Shown: in pieces, positions 1 to 9,096 of the stretch
Layout: every line of letters starts with the position of its first letter
How positions within the stretch are numbered: position 1 is the stretch's first letter
Source of the DNA: Desulfonatronum thiodismutans
Lineage (GTDB): Bacteria; Desulfobacterota; Desulfovibrionia; Desulfovibrionales; Desulfonatronaceae
Assembly: GCF_000717475.1 (NCBI RefSeq)
Contig: NZ_JPIK01000012.1
Location: forward strand, 181,812 to 245,811
DNA: 64,000 bases
Direction of reading: 5' to 3'
The notes under the pieces: generated by a model
Seen by the model: only the letters and a program-made list of their open reading frames with translations
What the model was told of the DNA's origin: nothing
The model's database searches: none
Program-made: the position numbers and the translations under genes

Positions 1-291
1 GAAATGACCGACTTCGCCACCCTGCCTGAATTTCGGGGCCGCAAGTTGGCCGGGATCCTCCTGGCGCACATGACCGAACGGATGCGGGACCTGGGGCTGA
101 GCACCTTGTACACCATTGCCCGGGCCGAATCCTACGCCATGAACGTCACCTTTGCCCGGGCCGGATATGTCTTCGGCGGGACCCTGCCCAACAACACGCA
201 TATCGGCGGAGGGTTGGAGTCCATGAACGTCTGGCACCTGGCGTTGCGTGACGCACCTTTCCATCCCTTCACCCGGAATCCGAAAACATGA
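1..291 (+). CDS. ablB: beta-lysine N-acetyltransferase, 3' end (partial)
   Basis: The reading frame is open from the first base, so this is the C-terminal part (about 96 residues) of a GNAT protein. The segment [12 protein letters not shown] is the acetyl-CoA loop region, and the tail [20 protein letters not shown] is characteristic of AblB, which acetylates beta-lysine to the osmolyte N-epsilon-acetyl-beta-lysine. From family knowledge ablA (lysine 2,3-aminomutase) should lie just upstream, outside the window. The stop overlaps the start of the next permease gene (ATGA), so the two are translationally coupled, which ties osmolyte synthesis to the transporter below by position. The identification rests on recall of the family tail motif. 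Confidence 0.75.
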   Translation, partial: EMTDFATLPEFRGRKLAGILLAHMTERMRDLGLSTLYTIARAESYAMNVTFARAGYVFGGTLPNNTHIGGGLESMNVWHLALRDAPFHPFTRNPKT

Positions 292-1151
292 AAGAAAGCC
301 GCTGGCGGCCATGGCTGCTGCTTTCGCCGTCCCTGACCGCCATCTTCTTTCTGCTGGTGGTCCCGGTGCTCTTCGTCGTGGTCTACAGCTTCTGGCTGCG
401 CGCCCCCACAGGCGCGGCCATCCCGGCGTTTCAGTTCGGCAACTACGCCCGCTTTTTCGAGGACCTGTTCTACCCGACCATCCTCTTCCGCACCCTGCGG
501 GTATCGGTGATCTGCGTCCTGCTGTGCCTGGTCATGGGCTACATTCCGGCCTATTTTTTTTACCGCAGCAAATCCCGCTACCGCCAGGCCCTGATCCTGC
601 TGATCATGGTCCCGTTCTGGATCAGCTTCATCATCCGGACCATGAGCTGGATCAACATTCTCGGGGCCAACGGATTCCTGAACTATACCCTGATGCGCTT
701 CGGGATCATCACCGAACCGCTCTCCCTGCTGTACAATGAAGCGGCCGTGCTCATGGGGTTGATCCAGTATTTGTTGCCGTTCATGATCCTGAACATCTAC
801 GTCAGCCTGGAGGCCATCGACAAAAACCTGCTGGAAGCGGCCCGGAGCATGGGCTGCAACGAGTGGCAGGCCTTCAGGGAGGTCACTTTGCCGTTGAGTC
901 TGCCCGGAGTCAGCGCCGGATGTCTGCTGGTCTTCGTGCTTACCGCGGGCACCTACCTGCCGCCGATGATCCTGGGCGGACCGGGCAACGAAATGATCGC
1001 CAACCTGATTTTCAACCGGGTCATCGGCACCCTGGACTGGCCCTTCGGATCGGCCATCAGCGTGATCCTGCTGCTGCTCCTGGGATGCATCGTCTGGACC
1101 TACAACCGCTATCTGGGCATCAATACGCTGTTCAAGGCGTTCAAGAGCTAA
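288..1151 (+). CDS. potB: ABC transporter permease, PotB-like
   Basis: A 287-residue inner-membrane permease of the spermidine/putrescine (PotB) type, which forms the translocation pore with PotC. The N-terminus has a cytoplasmic stretch followed by a long hydrophobic helix (about residues 9-30), and there are about six hydrophobic segments. The cytoplasmic EAA loop that contacts the ATPase reads EAARSMGCN near residue 185. It overlaps the ablB stop by 4 bp and is followed 4 bp later by the second permease. The substrate is not settled by sequence: PotABCD homologues also carry opines, GABA and other cationic amino compounds, and the amino-acid enzymes downstream favour something other than a plain polyamine. 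Confidence 0.85.
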   Translation: MKESRWRPWLLLSPSLTAIFFLLVVPVLFVVVYSFWLRAPTGAAIPAFQFGNYARFFEDLFYPTILFRTLRVSVICVLLCLVMGYIPAYFFYRSKSRYRQALILLIMVPFWISFIIRTMSWINILGANGFLNYTLMRFGIITEPLSLLYNEAAVLMGLIQYLLPFMILNIYVSLEAIDKNLLEAARSMGCNEWQAFREVTLPLSLPGVSAGCLLVFVLTAGTYLPPMILGGPGNEMIANLIFNRVIGTLDWPFGSAISVILLLLLGCIVWTYNRYLGINTLFKAFKS

Positions 1152-1155
1152 GGCC

Positions 1156-1947
1156 ATGAAACTTCCCTTTTCCGGCTGGTCCCTGATCCGACTGTACACC
1201 ATCCTGGTGTACCTGTTCATGTTTTTGCCCATCGTGGTGGTGATCGTCCTTTCCTTCAACCCGCAGCAGTTCGCCAGTTTCCCGATGCAGGGCTTCAGCC
1301 TGAAGTGGTACGTCCAACTGGCCCAGAACGAGGCCATTCTGCGGGCTTTCAAGAATTCCCTCGTCCTGGGCACACTCACCGCGTTGATCGCCTCGGCCAT
1401 TGCCGTGCCCGCGGCCATGGCCTTTGTCCGTTACAGCTTCAGGGGCAAGAACACCTTGAACACCCTGCTGCTCGCGCCGATCATGATCCCGGAAGTGGTT
1501 CTGGGCGTGGCCCTGCTGCTGTTCATCCGCTGGCTGCAACAACCCAAGAGCTTCGCCCTGCTCCTGGCAGGACACGTGATCCTGACCCTGCCCTACGTGC
1601 TGCTCATCGTGCAGGCCCGGATGGTCAGCATCAAGCGGGTCTACGAGGAGGCCGCCCTGTCCTTGGGCGCCAGCCCGCTCCAGACCTTCAAGGAGGTCAC
1701 GCTCCCGCTGCTCATGCCCGCGGTCCTGGCCGGGATGCTCTTCTCCTTCACCATTTCCTTCGACGACATCACGGCCACCCTGTTTTGGGCCACGGCGGAG
1801 CACCAGACCGTGCCCGTGCGCATCTTCGGCATGCTCCGCCATTCCATCAGCCCCGAAATCAACGCCCTGGGCACGGTGATGATCGTCTTCACGATCATGA
1901 CCCCGCTCTTGGCCGGGTATTGTATTCGGAGGTTTTCGAAGAATTGA
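1156..1947 (+). CDS. potC: ABC transporter permease, PotC-like
   Basis: A 263-residue second permease subunit of the same polyamine-type importer. A first transmembrane helix spans about residues 12-34 and the EAA loop reads EEAALSLGAS near residue 164. Length and motif placement are normal for PotC. The start lies 4 bp after the stop of the PotB-like gene, and the binding-protein gene follows after 30 bp. It is expected to pair with the PotB-like subunit in the inner membrane; there is no sign of truncation. Confidence 0.85.
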   Translation: MKLPFSGWSLIRLYTILVYLFMFLPIVVVIVLSFNPQQFASFPMQGFSLKWYVQLAQNEAILRAFKNSLVLGTLTALIASAIAVPAAMAFVRYSFRGKNTLNTLLLAPIMIPEVVLGVALLLFIRWLQQPKSFALLLAGHVILTLPYVLLIVQARMVSIKRVYEEAALSLGASPLQTFKEVTLPLLMPAVLAGMLFSFTISFDDITATLFWATAEHQTVPVRIFGMLRHSISPEINALGTVMIVFTIMTPLLAGYCIRRFSKN

Positions 1948-1977
1948 ACCATGAACCCATAACCCCAGGAGGGAACC

Positions 1978-3123
1978 ATGCAGAAACAACTCAATGACGT
2001 TCGTGAACGGTACGTGTCCGGGGATCTGTCTCGACGGGACTTCGTCAAGTACTGCGCCGTAGCCGGCGTGGCCGCCGGATTGGTGGGCGGGCCGTTCGGC
2101 CTGGCGCGCCAGGCCCTGGCCCAGGGCAGCATTCGCTTCGACGGATGGGGCGGAACCACCTCCCAGGCATTCCGCCGGTACGCTTTTGAGCCCTTTACCC
2201 AGGCCACGGGCGTACGCGTGATTGACGGCGAATTCGGGGACATGGACACCTACCTGACCCGGGTCATCGCCTCCTTTCCTCCAGGCGGCGAGTTCAACTT
2301 GGCCCACTTAAGCGGCGTGTTCGACTACGCCCGCTACGTGGGGCTGGAGTTCAACTCCGCCCTGGATGAGTCCAAGATCCCAAACCTGGCCCTGGTCATG
2401 GAGTCCATGATCGCGCCCTACCGCAAGCTGACCCCGGAGGCCCTGTCCGCTGTGCCCTACAACCTGGGCCAGACCGGCATCGCCTACAACACCAAGCACA
2501 TTTCCAAGGAAAAGGCCGAGGAACTGGGCGCCTCTCTGCTCTGGGACGAGAGCGTGCGCGGCAATCTGGGCAGTTGGGGCGACTGGCGGACGAACATCTG
2601 GTACGCGGCTCTGCATACCGGGCAGAACCCCAACGACATCCAGGATATGGACGCGGTCTGGGACGCCCTGCGCGCCCAGGTGCCCATGGTCAAGAAATAC
2701 TGGGGCTCGGGCGCGGAACTGATGAGTCTGCTGGCCGGCGAGGAAATCTACGCCACCGTGGCCTGGTCCGGCCGCATCGCCCACTTGCAGAACGACGGCT
2801 ACCCCATCGGCTTCCTGGCACCGAAGAACTGCTATTCCTGGCAGGAATGCATTTTCGTGATCAAGGGTACGGACCTGGATGTGGCCCAGCAATTGCTGGA
2901 CTTCATGCTCGCCCCGGAAGCCTCCATCGCCGTGGCCGAAGGGCAGATGTACCCGCCCAGCCTTGACCCCACCAAGGTCGACCTGCCGGAGAGCATCCGC
3001 AAGCTGCCGGCCTTTGATCCCACGGGCAAACTGGACGGCTACCTCTTCGCCGATCCGCTGTACTGGAACGACAAACAGATGGAGTGGGCCGAGCGCTGGG
3101 ATCGCATCAGAGCGACGAGTTAG
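1978..3123 (+). CDS. potD: Tat-exported periplasmic substrate-binding protein, PotD-like
   Basis: A 381-residue extracytoplasmic solute-binding protein of the spermidine/putrescine family. The N-terminus carries a twin-arginine signal: SRRDFVKYC followed by a weakly hydrophobic stretch and an ALAQG cleavage site near residue 49, so it is exported folded by Tat rather than by Sec. The start is preceded by AGGAGGGAACC. Mature-domain features such as the FDGWGG start and the Trp/Tyr-rich pocket regions fit the family. It closes the permease block; the ATPase gene follows after a 222-bp gap holding an inverted-repeat element and a hairpin, which may lower downstream expression. Confidence 0.82.
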   Translation: MQKQLNDVRERYVSGDLSRRDFVKYCAVAGVAAGLVGGPFGLARQALAQGSIRFDGWGGTTSQAFRRYAFEPFTQATGVRVIDGEFGDMDTYLTRVIASFPPGGEFNLAHLSGVFDYARYVGLEFNSALDESKIPNLALVMESMIAPYRKLTPEALSAVPYNLGQTGIAYNTKHISKEKAEELGASLLWDESVRGNLGSWGDWRTNIWYAALHTGQNPNDIQDMDAVWDALRAQVPMVKKYWGSGAELMSLLAGEEIYATVAWSGRIAHLQNDGYPIGFLAPKNCYSWQECIFVIKGTDLDVAQQLLDFMLAPEASIAVAEGQMYPPSLDPTKVDLPESIRKLPAFDPTGKLDGYLFADPLYWNDKQMEWAERWDRIRATS

Positions 3124-3262
3124 TTTTCATCCGGAAACGGCCCTTTTTCCTTTTGGCTGCGTCACTCTGCGCAATTATTCGTCAACGTATTGATATACGC
3201 CTCTTCGTAATTGCTTGAGTTCCTTGCCAAAAGAAAAAACTGCTCGTTTCTGAATTGAAAAC
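3123..3262. repeat. intergenic inverted-repeat element, copy A
   Basis: About 140 bp between the binding-protein and ATPase genes. The left arm (3123-3156) and right arm (3227-3262) are imperfect inverted repeats that begin GTTTTCATCCGG and end GAATTGAAAAC. The core holds ACGTATTGATATACGC followed by TTCG and TCCTTGCC. The same core words occur, diverged, in the two elements near 18.1 and 39.3 kb, so I read all three as one loosely related family of non-coding mobile or structural repeats. Confidence 0.6.
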
Positions 3263-3270
3263 TGTCAGTA

Positions 3271-3297
3271 GGGGCGAACCCGCGGGTTCGCCCCTTA
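3271..3297 (+). terminator. 24-bp perfect palindrome, possible terminator
   Basis: GGGGCGAACCCG is followed directly by its exact reverse complement, then TTATT. The hairpin is very stable and could end or attenuate transcription after the binding-protein gene, but the T-run is short. It could equally be a REP-like palindrome. Confidence 0.5.
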
Positions 3298-3345
3298 TTC
3301 CAACCAGACACCTCCATCTAACCACAACCCAAACAGGCGACCACC

Positions 3346-4461
3346 GTGACGACCACCCCAGAATACGCTGTTCAGCTCAAAGGCATTTCCAAACATTTCG
3401 GCAAGGTTCAAGCCGTAAAACCCATTGACCTGAATATCGAGCAAGGCTCCCTGGTGACGTTGCTCGGACCCTCTGGGTGCGGCAAGACCACGATTTTGAG
3501 GATGATCGCCGGTTTGGAGCATCCTACCAGCGGAGACATCTTCATCAAGGGTCGGCGGGTCAACGAGGTGCCCATCCACAAGCGCAACCTGGGCATGATC
3601 TTCCAGAACTACGCCCTGTTTCCGCACAAGACCATTTTCGACAACGTGGCCTTTGGCCTGAAGTATCGAAGCGTGCCCAAGGACGAGATCCGGGAGAAGG
3701 TCCGTCAGGCCCTGGAATTGGTCCGCCTGCCGGACGTGGAAAATCGCCATCCGGCCCAGCTCTCCGGAGGTCAGCAGCAGCGCATCGCCCTGGCCAGGGC
3801 CATTGTCATCGAGCCGGACGTTCTGCTGATGGACGAGCCCCTCTCCGCCCTGGACGAGAATTTGCGCGAGGAAATGCGTCGCGAGATCGACAACTTGCAG
3901 CAGATGATCGGCGTGACCACCATTTTCGTGACCCATGATCAACGTGAGGCCCTGAGCATGTCGGACAAGATCGTGGTCATGCACGACGGGGTCTTGCAGC
4001 AGGAAGGTCCGCCGGAAGAGGTCTACAACCATCCGGTGAACCGGACCGTGGCCGATTTTCTGGGCACGTCCACCTTTTTCCCGGCCACGGTTTTGGGCCG
4101 GGAAGACGGCTTGTATAAAGTACGCCTGGACGACGGGACGCTCTTTCTGGTCAAGAACGGCCGCGATTGGACCGACCAGAGCCGGGTGGAACTGGTGATC
4201 CGGGCCCAGAAGCCGAACATCGTTCCGGCCGGGGAGGACGAGGCCATGGACCAGCCGAACCACTTTTCCGGGAAGATCAAGGACCGCAGCTACATGGGCG
4301 GCGAGGTCAGCTACTTCGTGGAACTGAAAAACGGCCTGGAGTTGCACGTGGTCACCCTGGGCGATCAGCAGCCCATGAAAATCGGCCGCCGGGTGGACGT
4401 GCACATTCCCCCGGACCACTGCGGACTGCTCCCCGCGTCTCCCGCTTCTCTCGGTTCATGA
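3346..4461 (+). CDS. potA: ABC transporter ATP-binding protein, PotA-like
   Basis: A 371-residue ATPase that powers the PotBC-like pore. Walker A is GPSGCGKTT (41-49), the Q-loop FQNYALFPH follows near residue 87, the signature is LSGGQQQR near 138, Walker B is VLLMDEP near 163, and the H-loop is THDQ. The last ~120 residues form a TOBE-type regulatory domain. The start is GTG, chosen because homology begins right after it. Its stop overlaps the start of the next gene (ATGA), so the epimerase is translationally coupled to the transporter. This coupling suggests the imported substrate is a proline- or hydroxyproline-like compound, which is inference. Confidence 0.88.
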   Translation: MTTTPEYAVQLKGISKHFGKVQAVKPIDLNIEQGSLVTLLGPSGCGKTTILRMIAGLEHPTSGDIFIKGRRVNEVPIHKRNLGMIFQNYALFPHKTIFDNVAFGLKYRSVPKDEIREKVRQALELVRLPDVENRHPAQLSGGQQQRIALARAIVIEPDVLLMDEPLSALDENLREEMRREIDNLQQMIGVTTIFVTHDQREALSMSDKIVVMHDGVLQQEGPPEEVYNHPVNRTVADFLGTSTFFPATVLGREDGLYKVRLDDGTLFLVKNGRDWTDQSRVELVIRAQKPNIVPAGEDEAMDQPNHFSGKIKDRSYMGGEVSYFVELKNGLELHVVTLGDQQPMKIGRRVDVHIPPDHCGLLPASPASLGS

Positions 4462-5588
4462 ACGCATCCTTGCGAGCCGAGGACGTCTCCCGCGCCTTCT
4501 TCGCCAGGCACCCCCGCCGCGTCCAGACCGTGGACTCCCATACCGGCGGCGAGGCCACCCGCCTGATCGTCTCCGGAGTTTGCCCGATTCCAGGGCCAGT
4601 CCCAGGGCCAATCCCAGGGCGGTCCATGGCTGAAAAGCGGCGCTGGTTTCAGGACAATCTGGATCCCGTCCGGCTGCGGCTGACCCGTGAGCCGCGCGGC
4701 CACCGGGACATGGTGGCCGCGGCCCTGACCGATCCGGTCTCGCCGGGCGCGGCCTTCGGCCTGATCTACATGGACGCCTGTCGCTATCCCCACCTCTGCG
4801 GCCACGCCACCATCGGCGCGGTGACCTCCATGCTGGAACTGGGACTGCTTGATCCAGGCCGCGGCCCGAACGACACTCGGATTCAGCAGTCCTCCGAAGA
4901 CCCGCTCGTCCTAACCCTCGTCGTGGACACGCCTTCAGGTCCCCTGCCCGTCGAGGCCCGATTGGACCCAACGGACACGTCCCGCGTGTCCAGCGTGACC
5001 CTGACCTCGGTCCCGGCTTTCGTATTTGCCGAAAACGTCTACCTGGACGTCCCGCCCCGGCTCTTCGGCCTGGAACGGCTGCGCGTCGATCTGGTCTGCG
5101 TCGGCGGCTTTTTCGCCATGGTGGATCTGGATCAGCCGGGGTTGGAGATCGGCACGGCCTCTTCACGCCGGATCATCGACCTGGGCATGGAGATCATCCG
5201 CCTGGCCAACGAGCAGGTCCGCGTCCATCACCCCCTGCGCCCGGAAGTCGCCACCGTGGACGTGACCGAGTTTTACCGGCACACTGGACGACGCGAAGGG
5301 CACGGTTTCGTGGTCTACGGCGAAAGCCACCTGGACCGCTCGCCCTGCGGCACCGGAACCACGGCCAAGCTGACCCTGCTGCGCCACAAGGGGCTGCTCA
5401 CGGACGACACGGAGTACGTGAACTCCGGACCGTTGCGGACCACGTTCACGGCGCGTGTCCATGAACAGACAACTGTGGGGGATTATCCCGCGATCACCGT
5501 GCGCTTCACCGGCAGCGCGCACCTTACCGGGCTGCATGAATTCGTCCTGGATCCCAACGACCCCTTTCCCGAGGGGTATCTCTTGTGA
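4458..5588 (+). CDS. proline racemase-family enzyme, probable hydroxyproline epimerase
   Basis: A 376-residue cytoplasmic enzyme of the proline racemase superfamily, with the N-terminal VDSHTGGEATR motif. Both catalytic cysteines are present, Cys114 in LCGHATIG and Cys297 in DRSPCGTGTTA. Retention of the second Cys fits racemases and epimerases; the trans-3-hydroxyproline dehydratases carry Thr there. The start ATG overlaps the ATPase stop. A proline/glycine-rich insertion (residues about 45-56) encoded by a 12-bp tandem repeat sits just before the conserved SMAEKR segment. Substrate is unknown: 4-hydroxyproline is likely because of the family, and the amidohydrolase downstream may supply or consume a related compound. 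Confidence 0.78.
   Translation: MNASLRAEDVSRAFFARHPRRVQTVDSHTGGEATRLIVSGVCPIPGPVPGPIPGRSMAEKRRWFQDNLDPVRLRLTREPRGHRDMVAAALTDPVSPGAAFGLIYMDACRYPHLCGHATIGAVTSMLELGLLDPGRGPNDTRIQQSSEDPLVLTLVVDTPSGPLPVEARLDPTDTSRVSSVTLTSVPAFVFAENVYLDVPPRLFGLERLRVDLVCVGGFFAMVDLDQPGLEIGTASSRRIIDLGMEIIRLANEQVRVHHPLRPEVATVDVTEFYRHTGRREGHGFVVYGESHLDRSPCGTGTTAKLTLLRHKGLLTDDTEYVNSGPLRTTFTARVHEQTTVGDYPAITVRFTGSAHLTGLHEFVLDPNDPFPEGYLL
4590..4625 (+). repeat. in-frame 12-bp tandem repeat, 3 units
   Basis: Three successive 12-bp units: CCAGGGCCAGTC, CCAGGGCCAATC and the diverged CCAGGGCGGTCC. They encode PGPV, PGPI and PGRS inside the epimerase gene. Because the unit is a multiple of three, expansion or contraction would keep the frame. 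Confidence 0.8.
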
Positions 5589-5606
5589 GAACCCCTGTGA
5601 GGACCA

Positions 5607-7223
5607 ATGTCCCAACCTGACCTGATCCTGGAAAACGCCCGGATACGGACCATGGACCCGGCCATGCCCTGGGCCGCCTCCCTGGCCATGCATGCCGGGC
5701 GAATTGCTTCCGTTTCTCCGGACCGGAGACATCCCGAACCGGCCTTTGCCAAGGCCCGTCGGATCGACCTGGAAGGGCGGCTGGTGCTGCCCGGATTCTG
5801 GGATTCCCATTTCCATTACTACCAATGGGCCATGGGCCGACAGGGCGCGGCCCTGGACCAGGCCCGGAGCTTCGGACAGTGCATGGACCTTCTGCGGGAA
5901 CTGGCCTCGCGGCCCGGGGAAGGCTACTGGATACAGGGACAGGGTTTTAATGAGTCCGACTGGCCGGAAAACCGTCTGCCGCTGCGCGGAGATCTGGACA
6001 AGGCCTGTCCGGACCGGCCCGTGCTGATCTGGCGCTGCGATCTGCACCTGGCCGTGGCCAGTTCCAAGGCCCTGGAACTGGCCGGGGTGGACGAGGTTGT
6101 GGCGGACCAGCATTCGGGTCTGATCGAGCGGGACCAGCAGGGCCGCCTGACCGGCATTCTGCGCGAGGAGGCCGTGAACTGCGTCAAACGCGCCATCCCC
6201 GAACCGACCTTCGCCCACACCAGGGAAGTCATGGACCGGGCTCAGGCCGGGCTGCACGCCCTGGGCATCACCGGGGTGCATGACGTGCGTCTGGCCGGAA
6301 ACATCTCCGAATCCGCGCTGACCTTTCGGGTCTGGCAGGCTTTGCGCCAGGAGGAGCGGCTGAACCTGCGCTGCTGGACCAGTCTGCCCGGCGAAAACCG
6401 GGCCACGGCCGCGGAAATCGGCCTGCGTACCGGGCTGGGCGATGCGTATTTGCGTCTGGGCCACCTGAAATATTTCATGGACGGCGGCATGGGCGCCCGG
6501 ACGGCCTGGATGCTGGAACCGTACCTGGACACCGGGAACACCGGGCTGTGTCTGATTCCGCCCGAGGAAATGCTCCAGGAAGTCCTGCTGGCCGAAGAGG
6601 CCGGGCTGGCCGTGATGGTCCACGCCATCGGGGACCGGGCCGGGCATGAACTGGTGGGCGTTTTCGAGGAAGTCCAGCGCCGCCGCCCCCCCTCGGCCAT
6701 GCCCCTGGCCCTGGAACACCGCATCGAGCATGTCCAGGTGCTCCGGGAGGAGGACATCCGCCGCCTGGCGGCCCTGAACATGCCGGTCACGGCCCAGCCG
6801 CCGAACATGATCCTGGACATCAACATGATCAACCAGTGCGCCGGAGACGTCGGCCGCCACGCTTACGCCTTCCGCTCCATGCTGGACGCCGGGCTGTGCC
6901 TCCTGTTCAGCTCGGATTGCCCGGTCTGCGATCCCAACCCGCTGGTGGGCATTCAGGCCGCCGTGACCCGTGCCCGGTCCGACGGGACGCCCGAAGGCGG
7001 CTGGCATCCGGAGCAGAAAATCAGCCTGGATCAGGCCGTGGCCGCCTACACCAGCTCCCCGGCCCGAGCCTACAACCTCGCCCACCACCACGGCGCGATC
7101 AAGCTCGGCGCGGCCGCGGACCTTGTGATCCTGGAACGGGACATCTATACTTGCGACCCCGCCGACATCGCCGCCACTCCGGTGGTCATGACCGTCTTCA
7201 ACGGCCGGATCGTCCACGAATAA
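5607..7223 (+). CDS. amidohydrolase family protein, YtcJ-like
   Basis: A 538-residue metal-dependent amidohydrolase of the amidohydrolase-3 (YtcJ) group. The metal-binding HxH-type motif is in WDSHFHYY near residue 67; further conserved pieces are HAIGDRAGHE, LEHRIEH and SDCPVCDPNP, ending with the family closing block AADLVILERD. It begins 18 bp after the epimerase stop and is probably the last gene of the transporter operon. The true substrate in this family is rarely known; an N-acyl or N-formyl amine derived from the imported compound is plausible by context only. Confidence 0.8.
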   Translation: MSQPDLILENARIRTMDPAMPWAASLAMHAGRIASVSPDRRHPEPAFAKARRIDLEGRLVLPGFWDSHFHYYQWAMGRQGAALDQARSFGQCMDLLRELASRPGEGYWIQGQGFNESDWPENRLPLRGDLDKACPDRPVLIWRCDLHLAVASSKALELAGVDEVVADQHSGLIERDQQGRLTGILREEAVNCVKRAIPEPTFAHTREVMDRAQAGLHALGITGVHDVRLAGNISESALTFRVWQALRQEERLNLRCWTSLPGENRATAAEIGLRTGLGDAYLRLGHLKYFMDGGMGARTAWMLEPYLDTGNTGLCLIPPEEMLQEVLLAEEAGLAVMVHAIGDRAGHELVGVFEEVQRRRPPSAMPLALEHRIEHVQVLREEDIRRLAALNMPVTAQPPNMILDINMINQCAGDVGRHAYAFRSMLDAGLCLLFSSDCPVCDPNPLVGIQAAVTRARSDGTPEGGWHPEQKISLDQAVAAYTSSPARAYNLAHHHGAIKLGAAADLVILERDIYTCDPADIAATPVVMTVFNGRIVHE

Positions 7224-7430
7224 TGCATTTGTTCTCCATCCCCACGGGATGGTTCATAATTGGTTGACAAAACGTAACGCCTTCTTTCTGGCATCCTTCG
7301 GTGTAAGGGGCTACAGGCTTACTTGTTTGGTTGATTTTGACCGCTAATGAGTATGTGTATGGTGTTCCTGGAACCTGGACTTGGTCCCGGCGGGAATTTC
7401 GGAACTTTCCGACTTTCCGAAACTTTTTCC

Positions 7431-8726
7431 TTAAAGCCTGACATGTGGAAGCTCTTCGGCGATGGCCAGGAGGCGTGTGGCATTCCCCTTGACCTTTGCC
7501 ATCAGCTCTTGGGAAAAGTCCATTTCCGCTCCGTGCCGGACATTGTCCAGGGGCAAACTCCCCATACGTTCCAACGCCGCTGAACAGATTTTTTTCAGGC
7601 TGGTCGCCACCTGGCGCAGCGGCAGATGGCTTGCGTCACAGAATTCCGCCAAGTCATAGGGCAAGATTTTTTCGGCAACAAATTCGTCTCCGATCGCCAT
7701 GGCCAAATCCCGTTCGAACTCATCTCCATAGATGTCGATGCTCAACAGATCGTAGCTCGGTGCCACGTCGATCCCTGATTTGCCGACAAAGAAAGAGATG
7801 TTCTTGCCATGCGCATCGCTGTTGCCGATCAGGATCTGGAACAGGGTCCAGTTCAGCAGATCTCTTCCGGCCAAGGCCGGAATGCGACAGTTCCGACTCG
7901 AAGCAAAGAGTTTCGGCAGGCTGACCCCCGTCCTTATGCGAGCCCCTTCCCCTGACTTGCCGAAAGGACGCTCATATTTGTAAGTTGGCGGCAGATTGAG
8001 CATCTGGCAGCCATCAATGAGATGCCGCCTGTCTACCTTATCCCCCAACCAGCGCCGATCGAACCGCTCGACGACCAGAACCGGCTCACCAAAACGCTGC
8101 AAGGAGACCTTGGCAACAGGCAGCTTGACCAACTCCGCCAGCTTCATGCAGAGGAACTCGTTGATTATCATGTGCATATCAGGTCGCCGACCAAACTTAA
8201 GAATATGCGTCGAAGCCAGTTCGCCCTCGCCGAATCCCATGGCGCCGTCGGGCCTGATCATGATCGGCAGTTTATCTTGAACGCCGGTGACCGATAGGCG
8301 ATGCCTGCCATCCCAGTTGGCAATGGAAATCCTTTGGCGCTGTGCAATCCGCTCGGCCAGTTCCTCTGCGCCGACCTCACGAAATTCAGTTGGCCGAGGC
8401 TCCTGGTCGGTGCCATGATATTGAAAAGTCAGCGCCCCGGTCGTCTCGGTACCAATCAATGCAACAAGACCAAAGACATTGCTCTTGGATATCTGGTTGT
8501 CGACCGAAAGTTCTTCCAGCCACTTACCTTCCGGAAGGAGATTGGAAAGAAAGCGCTTTACTTTCTCGGATTCGCACTCTCCCGGCTTTAGATGCGGCGA
8601 TATGGCATACCACTGGCCATTGAGCCATGATGGGGCATACTCCAGGCCGTAGCGATCGTCCTTGCCCTCAAAGGTTGCCAGACCCAGTGGTTCGCGATTC
8701 AGAAATACGGACAAGGCCGCCGCCAT
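7431..8726 (-). CDS. hipA: HipA-type serine/threonine kinase toxin
   Basis: A 431-residue HipA-family kinase. In E. coli HipA phosphorylates glutamyl-tRNA synthetase and induces persistence. Visible features are the N-terminal HipA_N region, the glycine-rich SVTGVQDKLP motif, the ATP-contacting Lys in HILKFG, the catalytic loop GNSDAHGKN near residue 300 and the metal-binding APSYDLLS motif. All are intact, so the kinase should be active. The start is taken at MAAALSVFLN because the antitoxin stop overlaps it by one base (TGATG); upstream in-frame residues lie within hipB. Translation is therefore coupled to the antitoxin. Confidence 0.9.
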   Translation of the reverse strand: MAAALSVFLNREPLGLATFEGKDDRYGLEYAPSWLNGQWYAISPHLKPGECESEKVKRFLSNLLPEGKWLEELSVDNQISKSNVFGLVALIGTETTGALTFQYHGTDQEPRPTEFREVGAEELAERIAQRQRISIANWDGRHRLSVTGVQDKLPIMIRPDGAMGFGEGELASTHILKFGRRPDMHMIINEFLCMKLAELVKLPVAKVSLQRFGEPVLVVERFDRRWLGDKVDRRHLIDGCQMLNLPPTYKYERPFGKSGEGARIRTGVSLPKLFASSRNCRIPALAGRDLLNWTLFQILIGNSDAHGKNISFFVGKSGIDVAPSYDLLSIDIYGDEFERDLAMAIGDEFVAEKILPYDLAEFCDASHLPLRQVATSLKKICSAALERMGSLPLDNVRHGAEMDFSQELMAKVKGNATRLLAIAEELPHVRL

Positions 8727-8980
8727 CACTCCTCCCAAGGTTCGACGCTGAGATGGATGCCGAGCATGCGGCAGACCGTCAGGATGCTGGAGAGTTTGAC
8801 GTCTCCCCTGGCTGTTTCGATCTTGCTCAGGGTATCGACTGCGACCCCGCAAAATGCCGCGGCCTCATGCATTCCCAGCCCGGATTGGGTTCGGCGGGCA
8901 CGAACGAACCTTCCCAGGGTCTCGGCGTCGAGGGGACCGCTTTGCACAGGTGTTGGCTTTTTTTTGATGACTTTTGGCAT
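8726..8980 (-). CDS. hipB: HipB-type XRE antitoxin and autorepressor
   Basis: An 84-residue helix-turn-helix protein of the HipB/XRE type that would neutralise HipA and repress the operon. The HTH covers about residues 22-75 (LGRFVRARRTQ, HEAAAFCGV, DTLSKIE). The start MPKVIKKK is chosen because a Lys-rich N-terminal arm and HTH follow directly, and because upstream codons run through the operator region. Its stop overlaps the hipA start. Three palindromic sites directly upstream are likely its operators. Confidence 0.87.
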   Translation of the reverse strand: MPKVIKKKPTPVQSGPLDAETLGRFVRARRTQSGLGMHEAAAFCGVAVDTLSKIETARGDVKLSSILTVCRMLGIHLSVEPWEE

Positions 8981-8997
8981 ACCATTCTCCACAAAGT

Positions 8998-9013
8998 TGC
9001 TGCTAAGGCAGTA
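8998..9013. promoter_or_regulatory. hipB: putative HipB operator O1
   Basis: TGCTGC-TAAG-GCAGTA, the least symmetric of three copies of a TACYGC-N4-GCAGTA palindrome. It lies 18 bp upstream of the hipB start. Confidence 0.65.
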
Positions 9014-9046
9014 TTTATGGCTTTGCGAAGCCCTTGTCAAATAAAA

Positions 9047-9062
9047 TACCGCTAGAGCAGTA
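9047..9062. promoter_or_regulatory. hipB: putative HipB operator O2
   Basis: TACCGC-TAGA-GCAGTA, an almost perfect palindrome, exactly 49 bp from O1 start to start. Confidence 0.7.
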
Positions 9063-9096
9063 GGAAAAGGCATGGTGTTCTTGAGATCTGGTAATA

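Noticed and set aside
132..1418. A long minus-strand frame across the permease genes
   Set aside because: Gln/His/Asp-rich antisense translation, typical of the complement of membrane-protein codons.
5163..7217. A 684-codon open frame antisense to the amidohydrolase and epimerase genes
   Set aside because: It is a high-GC mirror frame, rich in Gly, His, Gln and Arg, with no domain pattern; the + strand genes have clear motifs.
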